From: Solirubrobacter deserti
GTDB taxonomy: Bacteria > Actinomycetota > Thermoleophilia > Solirubrobacterales > Solirubrobacteraceae
Direction of reading: 5' to 3'
DNA: 64,000 nucleotides
Assembly: GCF_027587175.1 (NCBI RefSeq)
Contig: NZ_JAPCID010000021.1
Location: 1 to 64,000 of the forward strand
The position numbers were made by a program, and so were the translations under genes. The notes beneath the pieces were generated by a model that was not told the origin of the DNA, searched no databases, and saw nothing but the letters and a program-made list of their open reading frames with translations. Shown in pieces: positions 32,457 to 40,143 of the stretch; position 1 is the first letter of the stretch, and each line of letters opens with the position of its first letter.

Positions 32457-33226
32457 CCGCCCGCCCGTTCCGCCGAGGCGACGCCGCGCACCGCCCACGC
32501 CAGAAACAGCGCGCCGAGTCCGATCGCGACCCCGAACACGAGCAGGGGCTGGAAGTCGCCACCCGAGATCAGGTCGCGCCCGCCCTCGATCAGCGGCGTG
32601 ATCGGGTTCAGGTGCGCGACCGCCTCGATCCAGCCCGCGAGCAGGTCGAGCGGCACGTAGACCGGCGCGAGAAACAGGATCAGGAATACGGGCAGCTGCA
32701 TCGCGGGTCCGGCCTGGATCGAGCGGATGCGCATGGCGACGCCCGCGGACCACATCGCGGCCGTGAAGTTCACCAGCAGCGCGAGCACGACCAGGCCGAA
32801 CAGGTCGACGCCGTTGCCGTCGATCTGCATGCCGCTGGCCAGCGCGACGACGAACAGCAGCACGCCGACGACAGCCGCCCGGATCGTCGCCCCGAGCGTG
32901 TAGCCGGCGAGGATGCCGAGCCGGTTCGGCGCGGCCAGCATCAGCCGCCGCGAGAAGCCGTTCTCGAAGTCCGAGGCGATACCGAACCCGGTGAACACGC
33001 CGCCGAACGCGGAGGCCTGCAGCAGCACGAACACGAACTGGAACGCCGTGTAGCCCGACGGGAAGTCGAAGCCGGGCACGTCCCCGACGCTCGACAGCCC
33101 GCCGGCGAACGCGACGAAGAAGAACAGCGGGAAGATCAGCGACGGGAGCAGCAGCTGCGGGTTGGTGGCGACCTTCTTGGTCGAGCGGTAGGCGATGCCG
33201 TACGCCACGTCGAGGAAGCGCCGCAT
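32453..33226 (-). CDS. ABC-2 type transporter permease
   Basis: A 257-residue permease with six hydrophobic segments, beginning with an amphipathic stretch (MRRFLDVAYGIAYRSTKKVA) and including LLLPSLIFPLFFFVAFAGGL and a C-terminal FGVAIGLGALFLAWAV. The block NPITPLIEGGRDLI is typical of DrrB-like permeases. It follows a second permease with a 1-nt overlap (TGATG) and the ATPase; the three probably form one exporter, substrate unknown (drug or lipid by family). Confidence 0.9.
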   Translation of the reverse strand: MRRFLDVAYGIAYRSTKKVATNPQLLLPSLIFPLFFFVAFAGGLSSVGDVPGFDFPSGYTAFQFVFVLLQASAFGGVFTGFGIASDFENGFSRRLMLAAPNRLGILAGYTLGATIRAAVVGVLLFVVALASGMQIDGNGVDLFGLVVLALLVNFTAAMWSAGVAMRIRSIQAGPAMQLPVFLILFLAPVYVPLDLLAGWIEAVAHLNPITPLIEGGRDLISGGDFQPLLVFGVAIGLGALFLAWAVRGVASAERAGG

Positions 33227-34002
33227 CAGCGCACCGCCACCCGGGTGCGGAGCGCGGTCGTCGCGCCGAAGACGCCGAGCACCGCGATCGCCGCCGCAAA
33301 GCCGAACCCGAGCGCCAGCTCCCGTGCCTGCCAGCCGAAGATGATCAGCGACCGCAGGCCCTCGAACAGGTAGGAGACCGGGTTCCAGGTGGCGACGATC
33401 CGGAACCAGTCGTGCTCGATCAGGTCCCGCGGAAGCGAGCCCGAGGAGAGGAACAGGAACACGAACAGCAGCGGGAAGACGCCCTGCACCGCCTCCGGCG
33501 AGCCCGTCCGCAGCCCGATGAACGCGCCCAGCCCGGCGAACGCGAGCGCGATCAACAGCGACAGGGCGAGCAGGACGAGCACCCCGGCGAAGCCCGACGC
33601 GAAGTGCAGCCCGGCCGCGAACCCCACGGCGAGATAGATCAGCGTGCTGACGAACGCGATCAGCATCTCGCCGGTGAACAGGCCGAGCAGCATCGCGGCG
33701 CGCTGCATCGGCGTCAGCGCGAGCCGGTTCAGGAACCCGGTCTCGACGTCGCGCGCGACCGAGCTGCCCGCGTTGATGGAGGCGAACAGCGCGCCCTGGA
33801 TCATCGGGAACGCGATCGCGAAGTCCAGGTAGCTGTCGGTCGGGAAGCCGGGGATCTCCGTGGCGGCGTCGAGCCCGCTCACGTTGATGCCCATCATGAT
33901 CAGCGGGAACAGGATCGGCGGGATCACGAGCGCCGGCTGGCGCAGGACCTTCACCACCGAGCGGCGAGCCATCTCGTAGGTCTGAAGTGCCAGCTCGTTC
34001 AT
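33226..34002 (-). CDS. ABC-2 type transporter permease
   Basis: A 258-residue permease from ATG 34002, which overlaps the ATPase stop by ATGA; the longer open frame upstream is the ATPase gene in another frame. Six transmembrane segments are evident (e.g. ALVIPPILFPLIMMGINVSG, GFAGVLVLLALSLLIALAFA), as is NPVSYLFEGLRSLIIF, the counterpart of the permease motif in its partner. With the next gene it forms the heterodimeric membrane part of the exporter. Confidence 0.9.
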   Translation of the reverse strand: MNELALQTYEMARRSVVKVLRQPALVIPPILFPLIMMGINVSGLDAATEIPGFPTDSYLDFAIAFPMIQGALFASINAGSSVARDVETGFLNRLALTPMQRAAMLLGLFTGEMLIAFVSTLIYLAVGFAAGLHFASGFAGVLVLLALSLLIALAFAGLGAFIGLRTGSPEAVQGVFPLLFVFLFLSSGSLPRDLIEHDWFRIVATWNPVSYLFEGLRSLIIFGWQARELALGFGFAAAIAVLGVFGATTALRTRVAVR

Positions 34003-34976
34003 ACGGCGGCCGGCTCCTCGCTCGCCGGAGGGTCCAGCTTGCGGCCCGTCTTGGCCAGGAACACGTCGTCCAGCGACGGCTGGTGCAGCTGCAGATCGGC
34101 GACCGCGAGGTCGGCGGCGTCGAGCGCGCGCACGACCTCGGCGAGGTTCTCGCCGGATTCGAGGCGGACGGCCGCGGCCCCGGGCGGAGCGGGGACGGCC
34201 GACCCGAAGCGGCTGAGCACGCCGGCGACGGCGTCGCGGTCGGCGCGGTCGGCGGGCGTGGCCTCGACGGACGGGCGCCCGATCTCGGCCTTCAGCGCCT
34301 CCGGCGTGCCCTCGGCGACGATCCCGCCCTTGTCGATGATGCCGACGCGATCGGCGAGCACGTCGGCCTCCTCGAGGTACTGCGTGGTGAGGAAGACGGT
34401 CGTGCCGTCCTCGCGGGCGAGGCGGGCGACCTCGTCCCACAGATCCGCGCGGGAGCTCGGGTCCAGGCCGGTCGTCGGCTCGTCCAGGAACAACACGCGC
34501 GGGCGGTGCACGAGCGCGAGCGCGAGATCGAGCCGGCGCTTCATGCCGCCCGAGTAGCCGCCGACCTTGCGGTCCGCGGCGTCCATCAGCCCCACGCGCT
34601 CGAGCAGCTCGTCGCCGCGCGCGCGGCGCTCGCCCTTCGGGATTCCCTGGAGCGTCGTCTGCAGCCGCATGTGGTCCTGGCCCGTGAGCAACGGGTCCAG
34701 CGCGGCCTCCTGCAGCGCGGCGCCGATCGCGGCGCGCACGGCCGCACCTTCGCGCCGGATGTCGTGGCCGGCGACGCGCGCCGTCCCGTCCGTGGGCGGC
34801 AGCAACGTGGTGAGCATGAGCACGGTCGTGGACTTGCCCGCCCCGTTCGGCCCGAGGAAGCCGTAGATCTCCCCCGGCGCCACCCGCAGGTGGATGCCGT
34901 CCACGGCCCGTGGGCCGTTCTTGAACTCGCGGACCAGACCCTCGACCTCGATGCCCGCGCTGGCAGCTAGCGACAT
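33999..34976 (-). CDS. ABC transporter ATP-binding protein (DrrA-like)
   Basis: A 325-residue ATPase. Walker A GPNGAGKST (~43-51), Q loop LQEAALDPLLTG, signature YSGGMKRRLDLA (~140), Walker B VLFLDEPTTGLDP, and switch His replaced by Gln in VFLTTQYLEEAD, as in the daunorubicin-resistance (DrrA) subfamily. A ~90-residue C-terminal extension (DUF4162-like; DLQLHQPSLDDVFLAKTGRK) matches that subfamily. First gene of a three-gene exporter operon. Confidence 0.93.
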   Translation of the reverse strand: MSLAASAGIEVEGLVREFKNGPRAVDGIHLRVAPGEIYGFLGPNGAGKSTTVLMLTTLLPPTDGTARVAGHDIRREGAAVRAAIGAALQEAALDPLLTGQDHMRLQTTLQGIPKGERRARGDELLERVGLMDAADRKVGGYSGGMKRRLDLALALVHRPRVLFLDEPTTGLDPSSRADLWDEVARLAREDGTTVFLTTQYLEEADVLADRVGIIDKGGIVAEGTPEALKAEIGRPSVEATPADRADRDAVAGVLSRFGSAVPAPPGAAAVRLESGENLAEVVRALDAADLAVADLQLHQPSLDDVFLAKTGRKLDPPASEEPAAV

Positions 34977-35107
34977 ATCGGTAGCGTACGCCCCGGTTCG
35001 TGAGTGATCCGGGAGCCAGCCCCCTGGAAATCCGAGCGCCTGTGAGCCAATATGAATCCAGGCGGGTGGGTCGGTAACGACGCCGCGTCAGCAGGGTACG
35101 TCTCCCT

Positions 35108-36208
35108 GTGCCGGCCCGGCCCCAGATCAATCTCCCCACGCCCGGATCACGACGCGCGATCGTCATCGGCGCCGGTTCCTTCGGCACGGCGGTCGCCGTG
35201 CTGCTCGCGCGCGGCGGCTTCAAGACGACGCTGCAGACCCGCTCCGCCGAGCAGGCCGCCCGGCTCGAGGAGGACCGCGAGAACGTCGCGTACCTGCCCG
35301 AGGTCCCGCTGCCACGCGAGCTGCGCGTGGAGCCCATGTCGGCGGGCCTCTCGCGCGCGGACTACGTTTTCCTCGGCGTGCCGTCCAAGGGCATCGCGCA
35401 GGTCATCGAGAACCTCAACCGCAGCGGGCTGCCCGCGCGCACGCCCGTGATCTCGATGGCCAAGGGCCTCGTCCCGCCGGACGGACTGGCCCCGACAACG
35501 CTGCTCAACCAGGTGTGCGGCGTGGACCGGGTCGGCTGCCTCGGCGGTCCCGCCCACGCGCGCGAGATGGTCACCGAGGGCGCGGCCCTCGTCGCCGCCT
35601 CGACCAACGTGCAGGTCTCGGCCGCGGTGGCACAGGTGTTCATGCGCGCGGGCGTCGTGTGCGAGCAGTCCAACGACCCGGTCGGCGTGGAGCTGAGCGG
35701 CATCGCGAAGAACGCGGCCGCGCTGGCTGCGGGCGCGACCGAGGGCCAGGGCCTGAACGCCGCCGGCGCCGCCGCGGGCCACATCTTCGCCGAGGTGTGG
35801 CGCTACGCCGAGCGCCAGGGCGGCAAGCCCGAGTCGATGATCGGCCTCGCCGGCACGGGTGACCTCGTCGGCACCGCGCTCGCGCCGCAGTCGCGCAACC
35901 GGCGCGCGGGTGAGCTGCTCGGCCAGGGCGTGCCCGCGTCCGAGATCCCGGCGCGCATCGGCCAGGCGGTCGAGGCGCTGGACATGGTCCCGCTGCTCGC
36001 CACCGCGCTGCGCCGCGCCCACGTCGACGCGCCGGTCACGGCCGCCCTGCACGGCCTGATCTCGGGCGAGCTTCCGCTGGACGAGTGGGTCGCCCGCGTG
36101 CGCACCACGGTGCCTCCGCCGGCGGTCCGCGACTCGGCGTGGCGGCGCGCGATCGCCCGCGTGCGGCGGCGCCAGGTCACCGAGTCGGTGCTGCGCTCGG
36201 ACGCGTAG
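35108..36208 (+). CDS. gpsA: NAD(P)H-dependent glycerol-3-phosphate dehydrogenase
   Basis: A 366-residue enzyme from GTG 35108, reducing dihydroxyacetone phosphate to sn-glycerol-3-phosphate for phospholipid synthesis. The Rossmann motif is GAGSFGTAVA (~21-30). MAKGL, GCLGGPAHAREM, the catalytic Lys in LSGIAKNAAALAAGA, and GLAGTGDLVGTALAPQSRNR are all typical. A ~30-residue Arg-rich tail (RRAIARVRRRQ) extends past the family core. It is convergent with the ligase gene. Confidence 0.93.
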   Translation: MPARPQINLPTPGSRRAIVIGAGSFGTAVAVLLARGGFKTTLQTRSAEQAARLEEDRENVAYLPEVPLPRELRVEPMSAGLSRADYVFLGVPSKGIAQVIENLNRSGLPARTPVISMAKGLVPPDGLAPTTLLNQVCGVDRVGCLGGPAHAREMVTEGAALVAASTNVQVSAAVAQVFMRAGVVCEQSNDPVGVELSGIAKNAAALAAGATEGQGLNAAGAAAGHIFAEVWRYAERQGGKPESMIGLAGTGDLVGTALAPQSRNRRAGELLGQGVPASEIPARIGQAVEALDMVPLLATALRRAHVDAPVTAALHGLISGELPLDEWVARVRTTVPPPAVRDSAWRRAIARVRRRQVTESVLRSDA

Positions 36209-37153
36209 CTAGGTGCGCAGCTGCGCCATCGAGCACTCCTGCGGGCGCTTGTCGTCACGCCAGCGCACGAGCTTGGTGCCGTGGCGGATGCGGTCGTTGG
36301 AGGTGTGGTCGAAGGTGATCTCGATCACGAGCTCGGGCCGCAGCGCGATCCATTCCAGCTCGCGCGCGTTGTCCCAGCGTGACGGGTCCCCCTGGCCGCG
36401 CTCGCCGGTCTCGTACGGCTTGAGCTTGGCGGGCAGCGTGCGCTTCTCGGCGCGGCTGATGCCGGAGGTGTGGCCGACGGTCTGCAGATTGCCGTCGTCG
36501 TCGTAGAGCCCGAGGATGAGCGAGCCGACCGTGCCCTCCTCCTTGCCGGGCCGCCAGCCCTGGACGACGGCGTCGATCGTCCGCACGCGCTTGATCTTCG
36601 ACATCCCGACGCGCTCGCCGGGCTTGTAGACCGCGTCCTGCTTCTTGGCGATCACGCCCTCGCGGTCGTCCAGCCACAGCTCGGCCGCCGCCGGGTCGGT
36701 GGTGGAGTCGCAGAGCTGGAGCGGGTCGGAGATGAACGCGACCAGCCGATCGCGGCGCTCCCGCTGCGGGAGGGCGAGCAGCGACTCGTCGTCGTGCGCC
36801 AGCAGGTCGAAGGCGACGAACGTCGTCGGCGTCTGCTCGGCGAGCATGGCGATGCGCGACTCGGCCGGATGGATGCGCTGGCCGAGCGCGTCGAAGTCCT
36901 GGCGCCCGTCGGCGTCGAAGAGCACGATCTCACCGTCGAGGACGTAGCGCCCGGCGGGGAAGGCGAGCTCGGGGAAGTAGCGGCGCAGCGGCTTCCCGCT
37001 GCGCGACTGCAGGTAGACGTCCGCGCCATCCACGAAGGCGATGGCGCGGAATCCGTCCCATTTGGGCTCGTACGCCCAGCCTTCACCGACCGGCAGCTTC
37101 TTGGCCGGACGAGCGAGCTGGGGGAGCAGAGGTGGCTTGAGTGGCAGCGCCAT
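36209..37153 (-). CDS. ATP-dependent DNA ligase (LigC/LigD-ligase type)
   Basis: A 314-residue stand-alone ligase. The adenylated Lys is in YEPKWDGFRA (motif I, ~30); motif III FVAFDLLAHD, motif IV EGVIAKK, motif V SKIKRVRTIDAVV and an OB-fold part ending with ITFDHTSNDRIRHGTKLVRW follow. No polymerase or nuclease domain is fused, so this is a LigC-like enzyme, perhaps for base-excision or stationary-phase repair. A 31-codon reading frame lies 18 nt upstream and may be in the same transcript. Confidence 0.9.
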   Translation of the reverse strand: MALPLKPPLLPQLARPAKKLPVGEGWAYEPKWDGFRAIAFVDGADVYLQSRSGKPLRRYFPELAFPAGRYVLDGEIVLFDADGRQDFDALGQRIHPAESRIAMLAEQTPTTFVAFDLLAHDDESLLALPQRERRDRLVAFISDPLQLCDSTTDPAAAELWLDDREGVIAKKQDAVYKPGERVGMSKIKRVRTIDAVVQGWRPGKEEGTVGSLILGLYDDDGNLQTVGHTSGISRAEKRTLPAKLKPYETGERGQGDPSRWDNARELEWIALRPELVIEITFDHTSNDRIRHGTKLVRWRDDKRPQECSMAQLRT

Positions 37154-37171
37154 GGGCGCTGCGAACCTTAC

Positions 37172-37267
37172 TTAGGACAGCGGGGAGGTCTCGCGGAAAC
37201 CGGGGCGATCCTCGGCCGCGAAAACCGCACCCACCGCGAAGGCGGCGATGAGAGCGAGAGCGATCAT
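37172..37267 (-). CDS. Possible 31-aa single-pass membrane peptide
   Basis: A short frame from ATG 37267 to TAA 37172: MIALALIAAFAVGAVFAAED then a polar tail (RPGFRETSPLS). It would be a single hydrophobic helix with a short tail. AGGGG lies very close to the ATG, and it is 18 nt upstream of the ligase start on the same strand. It could be a true micropeptide in the ligase transcript or chance; comparison in relatives would settle it. Confidence 0.4.
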   Translation of the reverse strand: MIALALIAAFAVGAVFAAEDRPGFRETSPLS

Positions 37268-37323
37268 GCCCCTAGTATCGGACCTTGTGCCCCATTGTTG
37301 TAGGCTTGATTGACTCTGGGATA

Positions 37324-37340
37324 CATAGGGATCACCTATG
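37324..37340. promoter_or_regulatory. Inverted repeat over LysR start codon
   Basis: CATAGG-GATCA-CCTATG (37324-37340): 6-base perfect arms, with the LysR ATG as the last three bases. Position and symmetry suggest negative autoregulation. Confidence 0.4.
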
Positions 37341-38213
37341 AGACTGGAACAGCTCGAGTACTTTCTCGCCGCGGCCGAGCACAAGAGCTTCTCGGCGGCT
37401 GCACACGCGCTGACGATGGCGCAGCCGAGCATGTCGGAGCAGATCCGCCGGCTGGAGGCGGAGCTCGGCGTCCCGCTGTTCATGCGGGCCGGGCGCGGGG
37501 TCGAGCTCACGGACGCCGGGCGGCTGTTCGTGCCGCACGCGGAGCGGGTGTTGGCCGAGGCGCAGGAGGCGGTCGAGTCGGTGCGCGAGGTCCGCACGCT
37601 CGTGAGCGGGACGGTCGCGTTCGGGTTCTTCGGCGGCGCCCACCACTCCGTCCTGGTCGGGCTGATCGCGCGCTTCCGGGCCAAGTACCCGGACGTCCGC
37701 GTGCGGGCGATCGGCCAGAACTCGGCCGAGGTGGCCGACGCGGTGCGCGACGGGCATCTGGAGGCCGGCCTCGTGATCCTGCCGATCGAGGACCGCGGGC
37801 TGGAGGTGCGGCCGGCCCGCAGCGAGGAGCTGTTCTACATGTCCGCCGACCCCGAGCGCACGCGCGAGCCGATCACGATCGAGCGGCTCGCGGACGCGCC
37901 GTTGATCCTGTATGACGCCCGTTGGGCGGCGCAGGACCCGACCCGCGTGCAGCTGCGGGAGCGGGCGCAGGTGGCCGGCGTGCGGGTCGAGCCGGTGATC
38001 GAGGTCGAATACATGACCGCGGCCTTCGACCTGGCGGCACGGGGGCTCGGCGACACCGTCGGCTTGCCCTCGATGTTGCGTGCCCGCAAGCTGCACCAGG
38101 TGGCGTTCGATCCGCCTCTGTTCGAGACCTACGCGTTCATCACGCGCCGGAATGCTCGTCTGTCCCCCTCCACACGCGCCTTCATGGAACTGGCGGAGAA
38201 GGCGCTCGCCTGA
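37338..38213 (+). CDS. LysR-family transcriptional regulator
   Basis: A 291-residue regulator with the winged helix at the N-terminus (MRLEQLEYFLAAAEHKSFSA, ALTMAQPSMSEQIRRLEAEL, PLFMRAGRGVELT) and a substrate-binding co-inducer domain from ~90 (VSGTVAFGFFGGAHH). Full length for the family. It is divergent from the ligase gene and followed by the DtxR-type regulator after 19 nt; the inducer and targets are unknown. Confidence 0.92.
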   Translation: MRLEQLEYFLAAAEHKSFSAAAHALTMAQPSMSEQIRRLEAELGVPLFMRAGRGVELTDAGRLFVPHAERVLAEAQEAVESVREVRTLVSGTVAFGFFGGAHHSVLVGLIARFRAKYPDVRVRAIGQNSAEVADAVRDGHLEAGLVILPIEDRGLEVRPARSEELFYMSADPERTREPITIERLADAPLILYDARWAAQDPTRVQLRERAQVAGVRVEPVIEVEYMTAAFDLAARGLGDTVGLPSMLRARKLHQVAFDPPLFETYAFITRRNARLSPSTRAFMELAEKALA

Positions 38214-38232
38214 GGCGGATACGATCAACGGC

Positions 38233-38940
38233 ATGGCCGACGCGACCGTTGCCGAAGAGGAATATCTCCAGACCATCTTCTGGCTCCACGAGGCGGGCCT
38301 GCCGATGACGGGCGCGAACGTCGCGCGTGCCATGCAGCTGTCCGCGCCCACCGTGCACGAGATGGTCGGACGCCTGGAGCGCGACGGCTACATCACGCGC
38401 GGAGCCGACAAGTCGATCTCGTTCACCGACGACGGGCTCGAGCAGGCGCAGCAGGTCGTGCGCCGCCACCGGCTGATCGAGCGCTTCCTCACCGACGTGC
38501 TCAAGATCCCGTGGGACGACGTGCACGAGGAGGCCGAGCGGCTCGAGCATGCGATGTCCCCGAACCTCGAGGCGCGCATGATGGCCGCGATCGGGGACGC
38601 GAAGACGTGCCCACACGGCCATCCGATCGAGCCGGGGACCCGCATCGAGGGCGTCCCGCTCGGGGACTGCGAGGTCGGCGCCAAGATCACGATCCTGCGC
38701 TTCGAGAACGAGGCCGAGGACCTGCTGCACCTGTTCAAGGCCGAGGGCCTGGAGCCGGGGCACGCGGGCGAGATCACCGCGGTCGACGACGAGCAGGTGA
38801 CATTCGTGCTCGACGGGCGCGAGGGCTCGTTGACGCGTTCCGTGGCCGAGACCGTCTCGGTGCTCGCCGATCCGTCACCGCCGCCGCGCATCGCCCTTCC
38901 CGAGCAGCTCGTGCTCGGTAAGGAACGCTACGGGCGCTGA
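38233..38940 (+). CDS. DtxR/IdeR-family metal-dependent repressor
   Basis: A 235-residue regulator from ATG 38233. The N-terminal helix-turn-helix reads GANVARAMQLSAPTVHEMVG. Metal-site residues fall in the expected helices: HEEAERLEHAMSPNLEARM and CPHGHPI, the latter matching the ancillary-site block of IdeR/DtxR. A C-terminal SH3-like (FeoA-like) domain (~150-225) completes the three-domain architecture. It should sense Fe(II) or Mn(II); which metal cannot be told by eye. No transporter target gene is adjacent. Confidence 0.92.
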   Translation: MADATVAEEEYLQTIFWLHEAGLPMTGANVARAMQLSAPTVHEMVGRLERDGYITRGADKSISFTDDGLEQAQQVVRRHRLIERFLTDVLKIPWDDVHEEAERLEHAMSPNLEARMMAAIGDAKTCPHGHPIEPGTRIEGVPLGDCEVGAKITILRFENEAEDLLHLFKAEGLEPGHAGEITAVDDEQVTFVLDGREGSLTRSVAETVSVLADPSPPPRIALPEQLVLGKERYGR

Positions 38941-38988
38941 TAACGGATCCGACTTGGGAAGTCCGGGGTGCGGGGCCATGGTTCGAGC

Positions 38989-39327
38989 ATGGCCTTGAAC
39001 CCCGTGACCACTGACACCTTCACCGCCGAGGTCCTGGAGGCGGACAAGCCCGTCCTCGTCGACTTCTGGGCGACGTGGTGCCCACCGTGCCGCGTGATGT
39101 CGCCGATCCTCGAAGACATGGCGGGCGAGCGCGACGATCTGAAGATCGTCAGCGTCGATGTCGACGCCGAGCAGGAGCTGGCGGTCGAGTACGGCGTGCT
39201 CGGCATGCCCACCTTCATGCTGTTCCGCGGCGGTGCGCCGATCGCCAACCTCGTGGGCGCGCGCCCACGCAAGCGCCTGGAGTCAGAGCTCCGCGAGGCG
39301 CTCGAGCAGCAGCCGGCCGGCCGGTGA
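38989..39327 (+). CDS. Thioredoxin
   Basis: A 112-residue thioredoxin from ATG 38989. The active site is WCPPC within DFWATWCPPCRVMSPIL, a Pro variant of the common WCGPC; the cis-Pro block GMPTFMLFRGG is present. The length matches a single-domain cytosolic thioredoxin. The last 45 nt overlap the convergent LysR gene. The nearby IdeR-type regulator may reflect a link between iron and redox control (inference). Confidence 0.93.
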   Translation: MALNPVTTDTFTAEVLEADKPVLVDFWATWCPPCRVMSPILEDMAGERDDLKIVSVDVDAEQELAVEYGVLGMPTFMLFRGGAPIANLVGARPRKRLESELREALEQQPAGR

Positions 39328-40143
39328 GGCGCCCGCCGAGGGCGTGAGCAGCGACAGCCGGTGACGCGGCGGGTCGCGCAGATCCGCCGCACCGACGACC
39401 GGGCCGGGCCGCTCCAGCCAGCTCGCCGGCACGAGCCCCACGCCGAGCCCTTCCTTGACCAGGAAGCGGACCGTCGCCGGGTCGCCGACCTCGAACAGCG
39501 GCAGCGGACTGAAGCCGGCGCGCTGGGTCGCCTGCAGGACCGTGTCGCGCAGCGCGGTGCCCGGCTCGGCGAGGATGAACGGGCGGCCGCGCAGCTCCTC
39601 GAGCGCGATGGTCGTGCCCGCGAGCTCGTCGTCGACGGGCAGTGCGGCGCGCAGCGGCTCGTCCGTGAGCGGCGCGACCGTCACGCCGGGCGGCGTCCCG
39701 GTCAGGGCGAGCACGGCCACGTCGACGGTGCCGGCCTGCGTCAGCGCGACCAGCTCGGCGGCCGATCCCTGTCGCAGCGCGATCTGGATGTGCGGGTGCT
39801 CGTGGTGGAACGCGGCCAGGGCGGCGGGCAACCGCGGCGCGTCGGCGGCGGTCGTGGCGACCCGGACGACGCCGCGGGAGGCGCCCGTGTGGCGGTCCAT
39901 GTCGGCGCGCGCCTGAGCGACCTCGCCGAGGATGCGCTCGGCGTGTGCCAGCAGGTCCTCGCCCGCGGCGGTCAGCTCGACACCCCTGGACGTGCGCCGG
40001 AACAGCTGCAGCCCGAGCTCGGCCTCGAGCCGGCGCACCTGCTGCGAGAGCGCCGGCTGGGTGACGTAGAGCGCCTCCGCCGCGCGCGTGAAGTGCCGGT
40101 GGCGCGCGACCGCGGCGAAGTACTCGAGCTGTCTCAGCTCCAC
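39283..40143 (-). CDS. LysR-family transcriptional regulator
   Basis: A 286-residue regulator. I take GTG 40143 (VELRQLEYFAAVARHRHF), which puts the helix-turn-helix (TRAAEALYVTQPALSQQVRR) at its normal place; the frame upstream is the GH3 gene in another frame. The effector domain starts at ~90 (RGVVRVATTAADAP). It overlaps the end of the GH3 gene by 10 nt and is probably in the same transcript, and its 3' end overlaps thioredoxin by 45 nt. Confidence 0.9.
   Translation of the reverse strand: MELRQLEYFAAVARHRHFTRAAEALYVTQPALSQQVRRLEAELGLQLFRRTSRGVELTAAGEDLLAHAERILGEVAQARADMDRHTGASRGVVRVATTAADAPRLPAALAAFHHEHPHIQIALRQGSAAELVALTQAGTVDVAVLALTGTPPGVTVAPLTDEPLRAALPVDDELAGTTIALEELRGRPFILAEPGTALRDTVLQATQRAGFSPLPLFEVGDPATVRFLVKEGLGVGLVPASWLERPGPVVGAADLRDPPRHRLSLLTPSAGASPAGRLLLERLAEL

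Noticed and set aside
29586-33299. 1237-residue minus-strand frame suggesting a giant GDPD fusion
   Set aside because: The part beyond 30839 is antisense to the VCBS gene and overlaps an ABC permease in another frame; a proper signal peptide begins at 30839.
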